This document shows positions 25,010 to 34,536 of a stretch of DNA of 64,000 bases, piece by piece. Position 1 is the stretch's first letter, and each line of letters opens with the position of its first letter. The notes under the pieces were generated by a model. It did no database searches. It was given only the letters and a program-made list of their open reading frames with translations, and had not been told where the DNA came from. The translations under genes were made by a program, and so were the position numbers. The DNA comes from Phycisphaerae bacterium (GTDB taxonomy: Bacteria; Planctomycetota; Phycisphaerae; Sedimentisphaerales; Anaerobacaceae). Where the stretch lies: contig JAAYBV010000065.1 in the NCBI GenBank assembly GCA_012744475.1, positions 110,187-174,186 on the forward strand, written 5' to 3'.

Positions 25010-25675
25010 ATGGCCTATGTCGATGCCGGCGGCTTCCAGATCGTCAGTGCATCGCCCGAGATGTTCATCCGCATCCACAACCGCTGGATCGAAACAAAGC
25101 CAATCAAGGGCGCCAGGCCGCGTCTGGCCGGCAGCAATCCGCACAGTGTGGCAGTCAATCGCCGCAACCTCCATGAACTGCTGACCAGCCAGAAGGAGCG
25201 CTTGGAACTGAACATGATCGTGGACCTGGAGCGCAACGACGTTGCCAGGGTATGCAAGCCTGGAACGCGGCGAGTCCTCCAGCCCAGGACAATCGAAGCG
25301 TACCCGACTGTTTTCCACGCCGCGGCCACCGTGGGTGGTGAACTGCGAGCGGGGACTCGATTCAGCGAGGTCCTCAAGGCCATGTTTCCCGGCGGATCCA
25401 TCACGGGGGCCCCCAAGGTCCGCGCCATGGAGATCATCGACGAATTCGAGCCCACTGCCCGGGGCGTCTATACCGGCAGTATCGGTTTTGTCGGCATCGA
25501 TGGGACTGCTTGCTTGAACATCGCGATCCGAGCGGTTATCATCGCCGCCCACAAGGCTTTCATCCAGACCGGTGGCGGAATCGTCGCCGATTCGGAACCG
25601 AAGGCCGAGTGGGACGAGACGATCGCCAAGGCAAGGGTACTTCTTGCCGGAATCGACGTCGTGCAGGAACCGTGA
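25010..25675 (+). pseudogene. pabB: 5'-truncated pabB (aminodeoxychorismate synthase component I remnant)
   Basis: 221 residues that match only the last half of a chorismate-binding enzyme (normally about 450 residues). Present are SASPEMF, the PabB-type KPIKGARPR with Lys where anthranilate synthase has Ala, NMIVDLERNDVARVC, AYPTVFHAAATV, the FPGGSITGAPKVRAMEII loop and TGGGIVADSEPKAEWDET. Missing are the N-terminal domain and the first part of the chorismate domain, including the AGDIFQ-type segment. Only 111 bases separate it from the upstream gene, too few to hold the missing part. The first ATG has no ribosome-binding site. No stop or frameshift is inside the remaining part, so decay is recent or a short product is made. 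pabC-like follows. Confidence 0.7.
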
Positions 25676-25706
25676 ATCGAAACGTTCATACGCGCCGTGG
25701 GACAAG

Positions 25707-26570
25707 ATGCAAGAGAAGGTCTTTCTGAACGACAAGCTGGTCGACGTCGAGCGGGCCCATGTCTCGGTCAGGGACAGCGGCCTGCTCTACGGCGCCGGGC
25801 TGTTCGAGACGATGCGCAGCCACAATGGAGTTGTCTTCCGGCTGGAAGACCATCTCGACCGACTGCTGAGCAGCGCCACGGCCCTCTCGATCCATCATGC
25901 CTACGACAGAGAATTCCTGCGCCAAGCCGTCAACAAGGTGCTCGCAGCCAACGGGCTGGCGGATGCCCGGCTGCGGCTGACGCTGACGAACGGCCCGATC
26001 GCCGAGACCGTCGAGCAGGCGTCGCCCACGCTGCTGGTCACCGCGACCAGTCTGCAAGGCTACCCAAGCGAGTATTATCAGACCGGCGTAATGGTCGTGC
26101 TGTGTCCCTATCGGCAGAACACGACCGAGCCCATCTGCGGCCACAAGACAACGAACTACTATCCGAGATTGCTGGCACTGACCTTGGCCCGGCAGAAGGG
26201 CGCCGCCGAGTCCCTCTGGTTCACGACCGACAATCGGCTGGCGGAAGGATGCATCAGCAACGTCTTCCTGCTGAAGACTTCCGTGCTCTATACGCCCCCG
26301 CTCCAGACGCCCGTGTTGGCAGGGATTGCCAGGAAGGCGGTCTGTCGGATCGCCAAGACCGAATCCATCGAGGTGGTCGAAAAGGACCTGCATGTCGCGG
26401 ACGTGCTGGAGGCCGATGAGATCTTCCTGACCAACGTCGTGATGGAGGTCCTTCCCGTCATCGGCGTCGAGCGGCATACCGTCGGGGACGGCAAGGTCGG
26501 GCCGGTCACCATGAGACTTCGTGAGAAATACTTGCAGACCATCGAAGAGGAGTGCCGGAGAAAGAGATGA
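25707..26570 (+). CDS. pabC: Class IV aminotransferase (aminodeoxychorismate lyase-like)
   Basis: 287 residues, PLP enzyme of fold type IV. Motifs: VSVRDSGLLYGAGLFETMR, RLEDHLDRLLSSA, the PLP lysine in HKTTNYYPRLLALTLARQKGA, and ISNVFLLK followed by AEGCISN-type contacts; TPPLQTPVLAGIARKAV and EADEIFLTNVVMEVLPV close the domain. Branched-chain aminotransferase and D-alanine aminotransferase share this fold, but adjacency to pabB favours aminodeoxychorismate lyase in folate synthesis. The start ATG follows GGGACAAG. Its stop overlaps the next ATG by 4 bases. Confidence 0.82.
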   Translation: MQEKVFLNDKLVDVERAHVSVRDSGLLYGAGLFETMRSHNGVVFRLEDHLDRLLSSATALSIHHAYDREFLRQAVNKVLAANGLADARLRLTLTNGPIAETVEQASPTLLVTATSLQGYPSEYYQTGVMVVLCPYRQNTTEPICGHKTTNYYPRLLALTLARQKGAAESLWFTTDNRLAEGCISNVFLLKTSVLYTPPLQTPVLAGIARKAVCRIAKTESIEVVEKDLHVADVLEADEIFLTNVVMEVLPVIGVERHTVGDGKVGPVTMRLREKYLQTIEEECRRKR

Positions 26571-27679
26571 AGGTGAAAGACATTGCCGGCGTGGTCGAGC
26601 AGATCGCTCCCCTGGGTCTGGCCCAGGACTGGGACAACGTGGGCCTGCTCGTAGGCGATCCGGAACGCCGGATTGAGAACATACTGCTGACGATCGACGT
26701 GACCAAAGCGGTCGTCGATGAGGCCAGGACCCTCAAGACAGACCTCATCGTCAGCTACCATCCGGTCATCTGGGACGGGCTCAAGCAGGTCCTCGCCAAT
26801 GGCCCGACCCGTGTGGTCTACGAGCTGGTCCGCTCGGGGATCGCGGTGTTCTCGATCCACACCGCTCTGGATGCGGTGGTCGGAGGCGTCAACGACGGCC
26901 TGGCCGAGATGCTTGGCATCGTGGACGCCAAGCCGTTGGGCGACTACGTCGAGTATGCGCCGCAGGAGAACTACAAGCTCGTGGTGTTCGTGCCGGTCGA
27001 TGCCCTGGACAAGGTGGCCAACGCGGTCTTTGCCGCCGGGGCGGGCGCGATGGGCAACTATCGCGATTGCGGCTTCCACACGGATGGAACCGGGACGTTT
27101 TTGCCCCTGGAGGGGGCGCATCCGGCTATCGGGAAACGAGGCCGGCGGGAAGCGGTCCACGAGATGCGGTTTGAAGCCATCGTGCCGGCCGAGAAGCTCG
27201 ACGCGGTTGTGGCCGCTATGAAGCAGGCCCATCCCTATGAGATGCCAGCATTTGACATTTTCCGGCTTTTCGGTTATGGAAGCCGGTTTGGCCTTGGGCG
27301 GATCGGTCCGTTGGCCCGGCCGGCGAAGGTTGCCCGGCTCATCGACCAGATCAAGAAGCAGACCGGCGCCAGGGCAGTCGGGCTGGTGGGCGATCCGAAA
27401 CGGCTGGTCCGAACGGCCGCCGTGTGCGCCGGGACCTGCGGCAGGATTCTCAATACGGTCATCGCCCAGAAGGCCGATCTGTACCTGACGGGTGAGCTGA
27501 AACACCATGAAGCCTTGGCAGCCCAGGAAGCTGGACTGACCTGTATCTGCCTGAGCCACACGGTTTCCGAGCGGTTCATGCTCAAGAAGCTGGCCCGGCA
27601 GTTGAAGGCCCGAATGAAACCGGTGGCCGTGAGGATCAGCAAGAAGGACGCGGACCCATTCACATGGAAGAACATATGA
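26567..27679 (+). CDS. Nif3-like dinuclear metal-centre protein (YqfO type)
   Basis: 370 residues, the long form with a middle insert domain. Motifs: AQDWDNVGLLVGD, SYHPVIWDGLKQV (metal-binding His), FSIHTALDAVVGGVND, and the C-terminal DLYLTGELKHHEALAAQEAG and SHTVSERF with further metal-ligand His and Glu. The insert (VPVDALDKVANAVFAAGAG to AHPYEMPAFDIFRL) is the YqfO/CutA-like domain. The family (NIF3, GTP cyclohydrolase 1 type 2 homologue) has no settled function. The ATG overlaps the pabC stop in an ATGA arrangement with GGAG upstream; scpB starts the same way at its end. Confidence 0.92.
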   Translation: MKVKDIAGVVEQIAPLGLAQDWDNVGLLVGDPERRIENILLTIDVTKAVVDEARTLKTDLIVSYHPVIWDGLKQVLANGPTRVVYELVRSGIAVFSIHTALDAVVGGVNDGLAEMLGIVDAKPLGDYVEYAPQENYKLVVFVPVDALDKVANAVFAAGAGAMGNYRDCGFHTDGTGTFLPLEGAHPAIGKRGRREAVHEMRFEAIVPAEKLDAVVAAMKQAHPYEMPAFDIFRLFGYGSRFGLGRIGPLARPAKVARLIDQIKKQTGARAVGLVGDPKRLVRTAAVCAGTCGRILNTVIAQKADLYLTGELKHHEALAAQEAGLTCICLSHTVSERFMLKKLARQLKARMKPVAVRISKKDADPFTWKNI

Positions 27680-28482
27680 CCGATGAGATGAGAGAGACGC
27701 TGGCAGAAGAACAGGCGGAAGATGCCCCGCCTGCGGCGCCTGCGCAGGGCGCGCTCGACACCGAGGCCGAACCCTTGGCCGACGACGAAGCGAATCGTCA
27801 GGCAGAGGAGGCGATTGAAGTCGAGTTCTCCGTCGAGGGCATAGGAGAGCCCCAGGACACGAAACAGGGCGACGTTGAGGATGACGCCGGACAGGAAGCC
27901 AGCGATGACACCGACACCGAGGTTTTCGAGAATGGTTCTCAACCGGCGGAGGACACTGAGGAGACTCCGACCGTCGAATCCGTGATCGAAGCGATCCTTT
28001 TCGCCAGCGAGGAGCCGTTGTCGGACAGCCGCCTGGCGGGCATCGTAGAGACCACGACCAAGCAGGTGCGCGACTGCATTGAGTCGCTCAACGAGAAATA
28101 CGAAAGCAATCACAACGCCTTCCGCATCGAACAGATCGCCGGCGGCCACCAGATGCTGACGCTGCCCGCGTACAACACCTGGCTCAAGAAGATGCTCAAG
28201 GTGCGCAGCGACAATAAGCTCAGTCCGGCGGCAATGGAAACGCTCGCCATCATCGCCTACAAACAGCCCGTGATTCGCGTGGACATCGAGGCCATCCGCG
28301 GCGTGGCGGTGGGCGAGGTGATTCGCAGTCTCATGTACAAGGGCCTGGTCAAGATCGTCGGGCGCGCCGAGATTCTCGGCCGGCCCATGCTCTATGGGAC
28401 GACCAAGAAGTTCCTCGAGGTCTTCGGCCTCAATTCGCTCAAAGACCTCCCCAAGGCCGAGGAACTCAAGAAGCCCGACTGA
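27676..28482 (+). CDS. scpB: Segregation and condensation protein B, acidic N-terminal extension
   Basis: 268 residues; ScpB is usually about 180-200. The last 170 carry the two winged-helix domains: VESVIEAILFASEEPLS, VRDCIESLNEKYESNHNAFRIEQIAGGHQMLT, then the signature LSPAAMETLAIIAYKQPVIRVDIEAIRGV and GRPMLYGTTKKFLEVFGLNSL. The first 95 residues are strongly acidic (many D, E and Q) and likely disordered. ScpB works with ScpA and SMC in chromosome condensation; scpA is not nearby. The ATGA overlap with the nif3-like gene implies coupled translation; a longer start at 27664 is in frame. Confidence 0.93.
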   Translation: MTDEMRETLAEEQAEDAPPAAPAQGALDTEAEPLADDEANRQAEEAIEVEFSVEGIGEPQDTKQGDVEDDAGQEASDDTDTEVFENGSQPAEDTEETPTVESVIEAILFASEEPLSDSRLAGIVETTTKQVRDCIESLNEKYESNHNAFRIEQIAGGHQMLTLPAYNTWLKKMLKVRSDNKLSPAAMETLAIIAYKQPVIRVDIEAIRGVAVGEVIRSLMYKGLVKIVGRAEILGRPMLYGTTKKFLEVFGLNSLKDLPKAEELKKPD

Positions 28483-28495
28483 CGCGACGGGCTTC
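28470..28495. terminator. Hairpin between convergent scpB and TauE genes
   Basis: GAAGCCCG pairs perfectly with CGGGCTTC across a 10-base loop containing the scpB stop codon. There is no T-run; it lies between two convergent genes and could act in either direction. Confidence 0.35.
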
Positions 28496-28546
28496 AAGCC
28501 CTCTGCCGCACCCACAGCGATTCTCGCGTGTGACTCAGCGCACCGG

Positions 28547-29368
28547 CTACCGTACAGCCGCGATCAGAATGCGCATTCCCACCAGAGCGAGCGCCACCGC
28601 CAGAGCCCTCAGGATCCAGCGTCCGTGAATGCGATGGGACAGACGGGCGCCGAGTTGCGCTCCGGCTACAGCGCCTACGGCCAGACAACCTGCTATAGCC
28701 AGTCCGGCCCGGAGCGACCCGTCCACCAGGTGTACGATCGTCCCCGCCAGGGTCATCGCCGCCAATACGAAGTGCGACGTAGCCGTGGCCAGGTGGACGG
28801 GAAAGTCCAATAGATGCACCATAGCCGGGACGTGGATGATCCCGCCACCGATACCGAGAAGACTGGAAGCGAAGCCAACAAAGAGACTCAACACAATTCC
28901 CACGGGCAGATTGTAGGCGAATTCGTGACGCGTGCCTTGGGCGTCGATCAGAGTCCGTCGGAAGCGAGTCCCGCCATGCGTCGACATGGAAGATCCCGAC
29001 TCCCGGGGCGGCCGAAAGAAGATGAACAGGCTGCCCGCAATCAGCACGAGGCCGAAGACGAGGTTGAACGCCTGGCGCGGGATGTACGCGACCGTCATAG
29101 CTCCCAGGACAGCGCCGGGAATCCCGGCCATCAGGAACAGCACGCCGGAGGTGTAATCGATTCGCTTCATCCGGGCGTAGGAGATCGACCCGGACGTCGC
29201 ATTGCAGCAAATCATGGCCAGCGAGATCGCGGTCAGCTCGTCGGCCGAACGCTGCGGATAGGACAGCAGCAGAATCGGCATCAGGATGAAACCGCCGCCA
29301 GCGCCGATCAAAGTCCCGAACGTGCCGACAGCGAATCCGAGCGCAACCAGCAGGAAGTAGGTCATCAT
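28547..29368 (-). CDS. TauE/SafE-family sulfite/organosulfur permease
   Basis: 273 residues, all-helical membrane protein. The family motif is seen twice: FGTLIGAGGGFILMPILLL near the N-terminus and ASSLLGIGGGIIHVPAMVHLL near the middle, each followed by ATSHF or NATSG helix starts; eight or nine membrane segments are expected. TauE/SafE proteins move sulfite, sulfonates or related anions. Last of a minus-strand set behind the heparinase and esterase genes (56-base gap), so a link to sulfated-glycan use is possible, but the substrate cannot be read from sequence. Confidence 0.85.
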   Translation of the reverse strand: MMTYFLLVALGFAVGTFGTLIGAGGGFILMPILLLSYPQRSADELTAISLAMICCNATSGSISYARMKRIDYTSGVLFLMAGIPGAVLGAMTVAYIPRQAFNLVFGLVLIAGSLFIFFRPPRESGSSMSTHGGTRFRRTLIDAQGTRHEFAYNLPVGIVLSLFVGFASSLLGIGGGIIHVPAMVHLLDFPVHLATATSHFVLAAMTLAGTIVHLVDGSLRAGLAIAGCLAVGAVAGAQLGARLSHRIHGRWILRALAVALALVGMRILIAAVR

Positions 29369-29424
29369 GCAGCCTCAGACACGTTTCTCATCGACGTCGG
29401 GCTCGGACCACAGACTGCGACGGT

Positions 29425-30618
29425 TCACCAATCCCAGGGCAGCGGATCGGTCGGGCCCACGGCGTGAGCCGGCCGAGGGTGCTGTGCGTTGAAGACGTAG
29501 AGGTCTTCGATCTTCTCGATGACGACAGGGGTCTCGTCGATGCGGCCCTCCCGGTCAATCACGTTGGCAAGGGACAGGCCCAGATGCTTGGCGAGGAACT
29601 TGTAGGCGCCGATCCGCTTGGACCATCCGTAGTCATGGCCCTCGTCGGCCAGGTGCAGATTCTCAACGCGGTCCTGCGCCGCGTACAGGCGATAGACATC
29701 GCGAATGTAGGGAAATTCGACGTCGGGAACGTTCTTCGTCCAGTCCTGCCCGTCGGAGATGATCAACTGGGGACGCGGCGCCGCCATCGCGGCGATGTCG
29801 GTGTTGTTCGTCTCATGGGACCGGCTCTTGTGAATGGGCATGCCGCTCTCGCAGACGCAACCGCCGAAGAAATGGGCCGAGACCATCACCACGGGGACCG
29901 AAACCGCGATGCGGTCGTCCACGGCCGTCAACAGGAACGTCTGCGTGCCGCCGCCGGAGGCCCCGGTAATGGCGATTCGCGACGAATCGACGTCCGCTCT
30001 CGTGCAGAGGTAATCCAGCAGGCGGATGCTGTTCCACAGTTGCATCTTCAACGCATCGGGCCGGCGGTGCTCCCAGCCGGCGTTGGCCCAGTCGCCGTAG
30101 CCGACCATGTCGTAGGACAGCGCGATGGCCCCCATGCGGGCCAACGTTGCGCAGCGTTTCTGCATGTCGGGACGAAAGCGTCCGTAGTCCTCGCGGCTGC
30201 TCCAATGCCCATGCGAACAGAGAACCGCCGGGAACGGCCCGGCGCCACCGGTGGGGCGATAGAGACTGCCGGTGACGAAGACGCCGGGAAGGCTCTCGAT
30301 AGCTACGTTCTCGACGGTGTAGCCTTCGTATCGTCGCAGGCTGTGGACAATCGGGTTCAGGGGACATCGCCTGGGCAGAGGCAACAGACCGGTGCCACGC
30401 AGGATGGCCTCACGATTGGTCCGAGCCCGCTGCTGCCACTCGGCCAGATTCGAATAGGTCTGCGCGAATCGGGCGAGTTGGGCCTTGGCCTCTTCGGCGC
30501 TCTGGTAGTCGCCCACGCAGAGCTGCGGCTCATCGTTGTCCTGGGCCTGGAGCGGCCCGCCTGCCAGCGTCACCACGACCAAAACACAGATCAGGCCATC
30601 ACGTACTCGTCGCAGCAT
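29425..30618 (-). CDS. Secreted alpha/beta-hydrolase, acetylxylan-esterase-like
   Basis: 397 residues with an export signal (LICVLVVVTLAGGPLQA). The fold is alpha/beta hydrolase: SLYRPTGGAGPFPAVLCSHGHW (oxyanion-side HG), YDMVGYGDW, the nucleophile elbow GASGGGTQ with Ser in GxSxGG, and a late DEGHDYGWSKR supplying the catalytic His. This combination is common in acetylxylan esterase/xylan-acting hydrolase groups of Planctomycetota, but exact substrate is unknown. The ATG has AAAGGAG upstream. It sits between the heparinase-like lyase and the permease and is probably in their operon. Confidence 0.78.
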   Translation of the reverse strand: MLRRVRDGLICVLVVVTLAGGPLQAQDNDEPQLCVGDYQSAEEAKAQLARFAQTYSNLAEWQQRARTNREAILRGTGLLPLPRRCPLNPIVHSLRRYEGYTVENVAIESLPGVFVTGSLYRPTGGAGPFPAVLCSHGHWSSREDYGRFRPDMQKRCATLARMGAIALSYDMVGYGDWANAGWEHRRPDALKMQLWNSIRLLDYLCTRADVDSSRIAITGASGGGTQTFLLTAVDDRIAVSVPVVMVSAHFFGGCVCESGMPIHKSRSHETNNTDIAAMAAPRPQLIISDGQDWTKNVPDVEFPYIRDVYRLYAAQDRVENLHLADEGHDYGWSKRIGAYKFLAKHLGLSLANVIDREGRIDETPVVIEKIEDLYVFNAQHPRPAHAVGPTDPLPWDW

Positions 30619-30659
30619 TGTCGCGTCTCCTTTATTGTTCAGATCGTCTGACCCCTCTG

Positions 30660-32525
30660 TCACCACTGCGTCAGCGGTTTGATCTCGATGCGTTCCGCCT
30701 GCGGCTGACCGTCGGCTCGGACGGGCGAAAACAGAACCGCAATGCGCACATCCCCCTGCGCCTCGGCCAGTCCGACCAGCAGACGTTTGACACCTTTGTT
30801 CGTCTTCTGCGGCGGCTCCTGCTCGGCCGATCCGGCCGTGAACACCGCTCCGGCCGGACTGAGCAGACGCACGACAAGCTCTTTGCCCTGGAGCTTCAAT
30901 CGGGCCAGCGAACCGCCCTCCACCTGGATGTCAGCGTCGGTCGTCATGCCCCAGACGAGGTCACAGGATTTCTCGACCGTGAATTCGTCCTGGACGAGGA
31001 CCGCCGTCCTGTCGGCAATCATCTTCACGCCACGAGAAGCGGACTGGGCGAAGTCGGCATACGCCTGCGTCAGATCGACAACCGCCGAGGGATCCGTCTG
31101 ATTCAGCTTCACACTGGTCAAAGTCGACGTGGCCAGAGGGTCCTGGTCCTGGCCGCCCAACATGCAGATGTTGTGACTGGCGGAGTTCAGACGATAGTAC
31201 GACCAGCGGTGGCCACCCCGTTTGCTTTCCCAGTAGCCGGGCAGATTGTAGTTGTCCGAACCGAGATCGCGGGCCCACCGCACACCCAAGGCGTCGATCT
31301 CGAATGCTCCCAGGTCGAGGTGTCCATGATTGACCTGGTTATAGCCCGCCTTGAAACCGACGAAGAGCGCATCGGGGTCGTCCCATGCGCTTCGCATCGT
31401 GACAACCTCGACCGGGCCGCGAAAACAGGCGTCGAGCTTCCGTCGAGCGGCCCGGGCCGGCGGCTTGGCCGCATACCAGACCAAGTGGGCCGCACCAGCC
31501 GGTCGTTTGGCGATCTCCTCGTGCTCGCTGTACGCATAGAGCGGATTGTGAAACGTGCCGGCCAGCCAGAACATGCAGGCCATCGGCCGCCGCGCGCTGC
31601 GCTCTCCCACATCGGCGAAGTTCAGGTACAGGCCGGTGGGTCCGGCCGTGTAGATGGGGAAGTCCCCTGCCTTTGAGAGCCCCTGGACATCAAGCAGCCC
31701 GAATGTGCTGCCCAGCGCGGTGTCCAGCGCGCTGAGCCCGTAGGCGGTATAGTGCGTCGCATAGCTCCAATAGCCCGGCCCCTCGCCCCATGCGCCATCG
31801 GGCGCGTAGGTCTTCAGTGCCCGAGGCAGCGACTTGACCGCCGCCGGGATAATCCGCTCGGCATAGCTCGGCTCGACGTCGGCGATGGCCAAAGCCCCGA
31901 TGATCATGCCACCGTTGCAGACCTGATTCCAATTGTGATCGCTCTGGGTCCACCAGCCGTTCGAATCGTAGACTCTCAGTCCCGGTTTCAAACCATTCTC
32001 GATCAAAGCACGTACGATAGTGTTCCGTGAGCCTGGATCGAGATAGTCATACAGCCAGTCGTATCCGACTCCCACCGCATGGGACATTTCCGCGGTGTCC
32101 AGGAAGTGCGACGGGTTCCAGTCCACGAATGCGCAGACCTCCAGAAGGTTCGCCTTGGCCTTGGCGGCGTAGCGATCTTCACCTGTCCAGCGATAGGCCA
32201 TGGCCAGGGCATAGATGCGATGAAGACAATCCCGACTGACGCTGAGCAGGCGCGGCCCGACCTTCTTGTAGACCAGGGGCGGCTTCTCCAGGCACGCGTC
32301 TGCATCGGCCTTCACGTCGTCCCAGCATTTCTGGAGAGCGGCATCATCGACTATGCTGGCCTTGAGCGACAACAGGTCGTTGTCCTTGAGCATGAGCCGG
32401 GGATGGCTCTTGTCCAGCAGGACGCCGAAATCCTCAATCAACGCGGCTTGTTGCGCCCGGGCAAAGGTCGATAGAACGAGCGAAACGACCAAACAGAGAA
32501 CCAGGGAATCCGGCATGCGTTTCAT
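30660..32525 (-). CDS. Heparinase II/III-like polysaccharide lyase, secreted
   Basis: 621 residues with an N-terminal export signal ([19 protein letters not shown]). An (alpha/alpha) toroid is followed by an antiparallel beta-sandwich, as in PL8/12/15/17/21-type lyases: [16 protein letters not shown]-like motif ([19 protein letters not shown]), [16 protein letters not shown], then [17 protein letters not shown] and [16 protein letters not shown] in the heparinase II/III beta domain. The catalytic Tyr/His set appears intact. Such enzymes cleave uronic-acid-containing glycans (heparan-, alginate- or chondroitin-like); which one is unknown. A promoter lies at 32601-32630. The start has AAAGGAG. 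Confidence 0.85.
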   Translation of the reverse strand: MKRMPDSLVLCLVVSLVLSTFARAQQAALIEDFGVLLDKSHPRLMLKDNDLLSLKASIVDDAALQKCWDDVKADADACLEKPPLVYKKVGPRLLSVSRDCLHRIYALAMAYRWTGEDRYAAKAKANLLEVCAFVDWNPSHFLDTAEMSHAVGVGYDWLYDYLDPGSRNTIVRALIENGLKPGLRVYDSNGWWTQSDHNWNQVCNGGMIIGALAIADVEPSYAERIIPAAVKSLPRALKTYAPDGAWGEGPGYWSYATHYTAYGLSALDTALGSTFGLLDVQGLSKAGDFPIYTAGPTGLYLNFADVGERSARRPMACMFWLAGTFHNPLYAYSEHEEIAKRPAGAAHLVWYAAKPPARAARRKLDACFRGPVEVVTMRSAWDDPDALFVGFKAGYNQVNHGHLDLGAFEIDALGVRWARDLGSDNYNLPGYWESKRGGHRWSYYRLNSASHNICMLGGQDQDPLATSTLTSVKLNQTDPSAVVDLTQAYADFAQSASRGVKMIADRTAVLVQDEFTVEKSCDLVWGMTTDADIQVEGGSLARLKLQGKELVVRLLSPAGAVFTAGSAEQEPPQKTNKGVKRLLVGLAEAQGDVRIAVLFSPVRADGQPQAERIEIKPLTQW

Positions 32526-32600
32526 TGCGCTCCTTTCCACGTGCCACCCCTTGCGGCAGGTGTCCTGATGCCAGGGCAAATTGCAGGCGGAACCTACGCC

Positions 32601-32630
32601 GTTATAGGGACAACGCCGCAACAAACGCAA
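32601..32630 (-). promoter_or_regulatory. Predicted promoter for the heparinase-esterase-permease set
   Basis: TTGCGT and TATAAC with an 18-base spacer on the minus strand, about 75 bases before the lyase ATG. Confidence 0.45.
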
Positions 32631-32669
32631 GACAAATTCAGGCGTCTGCAAGGTTCGCGGCACGCGGCA

Positions 32670-32698
32670 TTGACAGGCCCGCCCCGGCGCGCTATGAT
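32670..32698 (+). promoter_or_regulatory. Predicted sigma-70 promoter for nagB-nagA-GH95
   Basis: TTGACA and TATGAT with a 17-base spacer, one of the best promoters in the window, 33 bases before the nagB GTG. Divergent from the heparinase promoter; no clear operator was recognised between them. Confidence 0.65.
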
Positions 32699-32731
32699 CG
32701 CTCGCGTCGCAAACCGATTCAGGAGCCTGCC

Positions 32732-33478
32732 GTGAAAAGAGCCGTCTACAAAACCAAGGGCGATATGGGGGCCGCGGCCGGCAGCACCGCCGCCGGCGCC
32801 ATTCGCCGGGCCATCGCCGACAAGAACCAGGCCAACATCATCCTCGCCACCGGCGCCAGCCAGTTCGAGATGCTGGAGCATTTGACCAGCGTGGATACCA
32901 TTGACTGGTCGAAGGTGACCATGTTCCACCTGGACGAGTACATCGGCCTGGGGCCCGATCATCCTGCCAGCTTCCGCAAGTATCTCCGGGAGCGTTTCGT
33001 CGACCGCGTCGGCCGGCTCAAGGCCGTGCATTTTGTCAACGGGGACGCCAAGGACCCGGCCGCCGAGTGCAGAAGGCTCGGAGACCTGATCCGCGCTCAT
33101 CCGATCGACGTCGCCTGCGTGGGCATCGGAGAGAACGGCCATCTGGCGTTCAACGACCCACCCGCCGATTTCGAGACGGAGGAGCCTTACCTCGTGGTCG
33201 ATCTCGATGAACGCTGCCGGCGGCAACAATTGGGCGAAGGCTGGTTCGCTTCGTTCGAGGCCGTGCCGTCGCAAGCGATTTCGATGGGCATCCAGCAGAT
33301 CCTCAAGAGCCGCCGCATCATTGTCACCGTGCCGGACCGTCGCAAGGCCGAAGCCGTCCGCAACGCGCTCGAAGGACCGGTGACTCCCAGGTGTCCGGCG
33401 TCCATCCTCCAGCAGCATGAGAACTGCTTCATCTTCCTCGACGAACCGGCGGCATCGCTGCTCGTCGCAAACGGATGA
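32732..33478 (+). CDS. nagB: Glucosamine-6-phosphate deaminase
   Basis: 248 residues from a GTG start with AGGAG eight bases upstream. NagB converts glucosamine-6-phosphate to fructose-6-phosphate and ammonia. Motifs: [13 protein letters not shown] (sugar-phosphate loop), [18 protein letters not shown] with the catalytic Asp, and [17 protein letters not shown] with the catalytic His and Glu; [16 protein letters not shown] follows. The family's allosteric N-acetylglucosamine-6-phosphate site cannot be judged. nagA follows after 14 bases; the two give a complete route for GlcNAc-6-phosphate. Confidence 0.95.
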   Translation: MKRAVYKTKGDMGAAAGSTAAGAIRRAIADKNQANIILATGASQFEMLEHLTSVDTIDWSKVTMFHLDEYIGLGPDHPASFRKYLRERFVDRVGRLKAVHFVNGDAKDPAAECRRLGDLIRAHPIDVACVGIGENGHLAFNDPPADFETEEPYLVVDLDERCRRQQLGEGWFASFEAVPSQAISMGIQQILKSRRIIVTVPDRRKAEAVRNALEGPVTPRCPASILQQHENCFIFLDEPAASLLVANG

Positions 33479-33492
33479 CCGAGGGGTGATGC

Positions 33493-34479
33493 ATGGAAAT
33501 CCCCGGACTGATCGATCTCCAGGTCAACGGCTTCAAGGGCGTGGATTTCTCCGGCGCCCACCTGAGCGAGGAGGACGTTGTCCGCGCCTGCCGGGAGCTG
33601 CTCGAGGCGGGCACCACGGCCTTTCTGGCGACCCTGATCACCAGCCCGACGGAGATCTACGAGCGGAACCTCCCGCTGATCGCGAAGGTCGCTGGCACAG
33701 AGGAGTTCAAGGGTCGTCTGCTCGGCATCCACCTCGAAGGCCCCTTTCTTTCTCCGGTCGAAGGCGCCAGGGGAGCGCACAATCCGAAGTGGATGAGACC
33801 GCCGAGCATCGAACACCTGGATCGGCTGCTCGCCTGGGCCGATGGGACCGTCAGGATGTTGACCGTAGCGGCCGACCTCGACGGTGTCGAGCAGGTAATC
33901 CGGCATGCCGCGAAGCTGGGGATCGTCGTCTCGCTGGGCCATCACATGGCCAATGCAGACCAACTGAGACGATGCGCAGCGGCCGGCGCCAGGGCGCTGA
34001 CCCATCTCGGCAACGGCGTGCCCGCCCTGCTGCCCCGTCACGAGAATCCCGTCTGGGCCGCCCTGGACAACGACGATCTTGTCGCCACGATCATTCCCGA
34101 CGGTCATCATTTGCCGCCGGCGCTGCTGAAGACCATCATCCGGACCAAGAGCCCGGCCGGCTGCATCGTCATCAGCGACGCCTCGGAACTGGCGGGACTG
34201 GCTCCGGGACGCTACGAATCCATGGGAGCCGAGGTCCTGCTCGATCCGACGGGGCGCCTCTACAACCCCGCTACGGGCTATATGGCGGGCTCCTCGGCGA
34301 CTCTGCTGACATGCATGAACCACCTGGCCTCGTTGAACCTGGTCACCTACAGAGAACTGCTGTCGATGGCCTTCGACAACCCGCTCCGGCTGCTCGGGAT
34401 CGACCGAAGACACATCCGGCGCGGCAGAGTCGTCTCATATGACGAGCAACAACGCCTTTTCCGTGTAGAGAATCTGTAG
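33493..34479 (+). CDS. nagA: N-acetylglucosamine-6-phosphate deacetylase (short form)
   Basis: 328 residues, about 50 shorter than E. coli NagA because the N-terminal strand domain is missing: it begins almost at the GLIDLQVNGFKGVDF motif. The metal-site Glu is in GIHLEGPFLSP, metal His in SLGHHMANADQ and ALTHLGNGVPAL, and the catalytic Asp in IVISDASELAG. The QVNG and HLEGPF motifs mark NagA within the amidohydrolase family. The missing N-terminal part is usual for a few amidohydrolase subgroups, so activity is still likely. A GGGTGATG-spaced start follows nagB. Confidence 0.9.
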   Translation: MEIPGLIDLQVNGFKGVDFSGAHLSEEDVVRACRELLEAGTTAFLATLITSPTEIYERNLPLIAKVAGTEEFKGRLLGIHLEGPFLSPVEGARGAHNPKWMRPPSIEHLDRLLAWADGTVRMLTVAADLDGVEQVIRHAAKLGIVVSLGHHMANADQLRRCAAAGARALTHLGNGVPALLPRHENPVWAALDNDDLVATIIPDGHHLPPALLKTIIRTKSPAGCIVISDASELAGLAPGRYESMGAEVLLDPTGRLYNPATGYMAGSSATLLTCMNHLASLNLVTYRELLSMAFDNPLRLLGIDRRHIRRGRVVSYDEQQRLFRVENL

Positions 34480-34536
34480 AGCGTGCCCGCACATCATTCT
34501 CAACGTCTGTCAAGCTCATCTGCCTGAGGAGAGACC

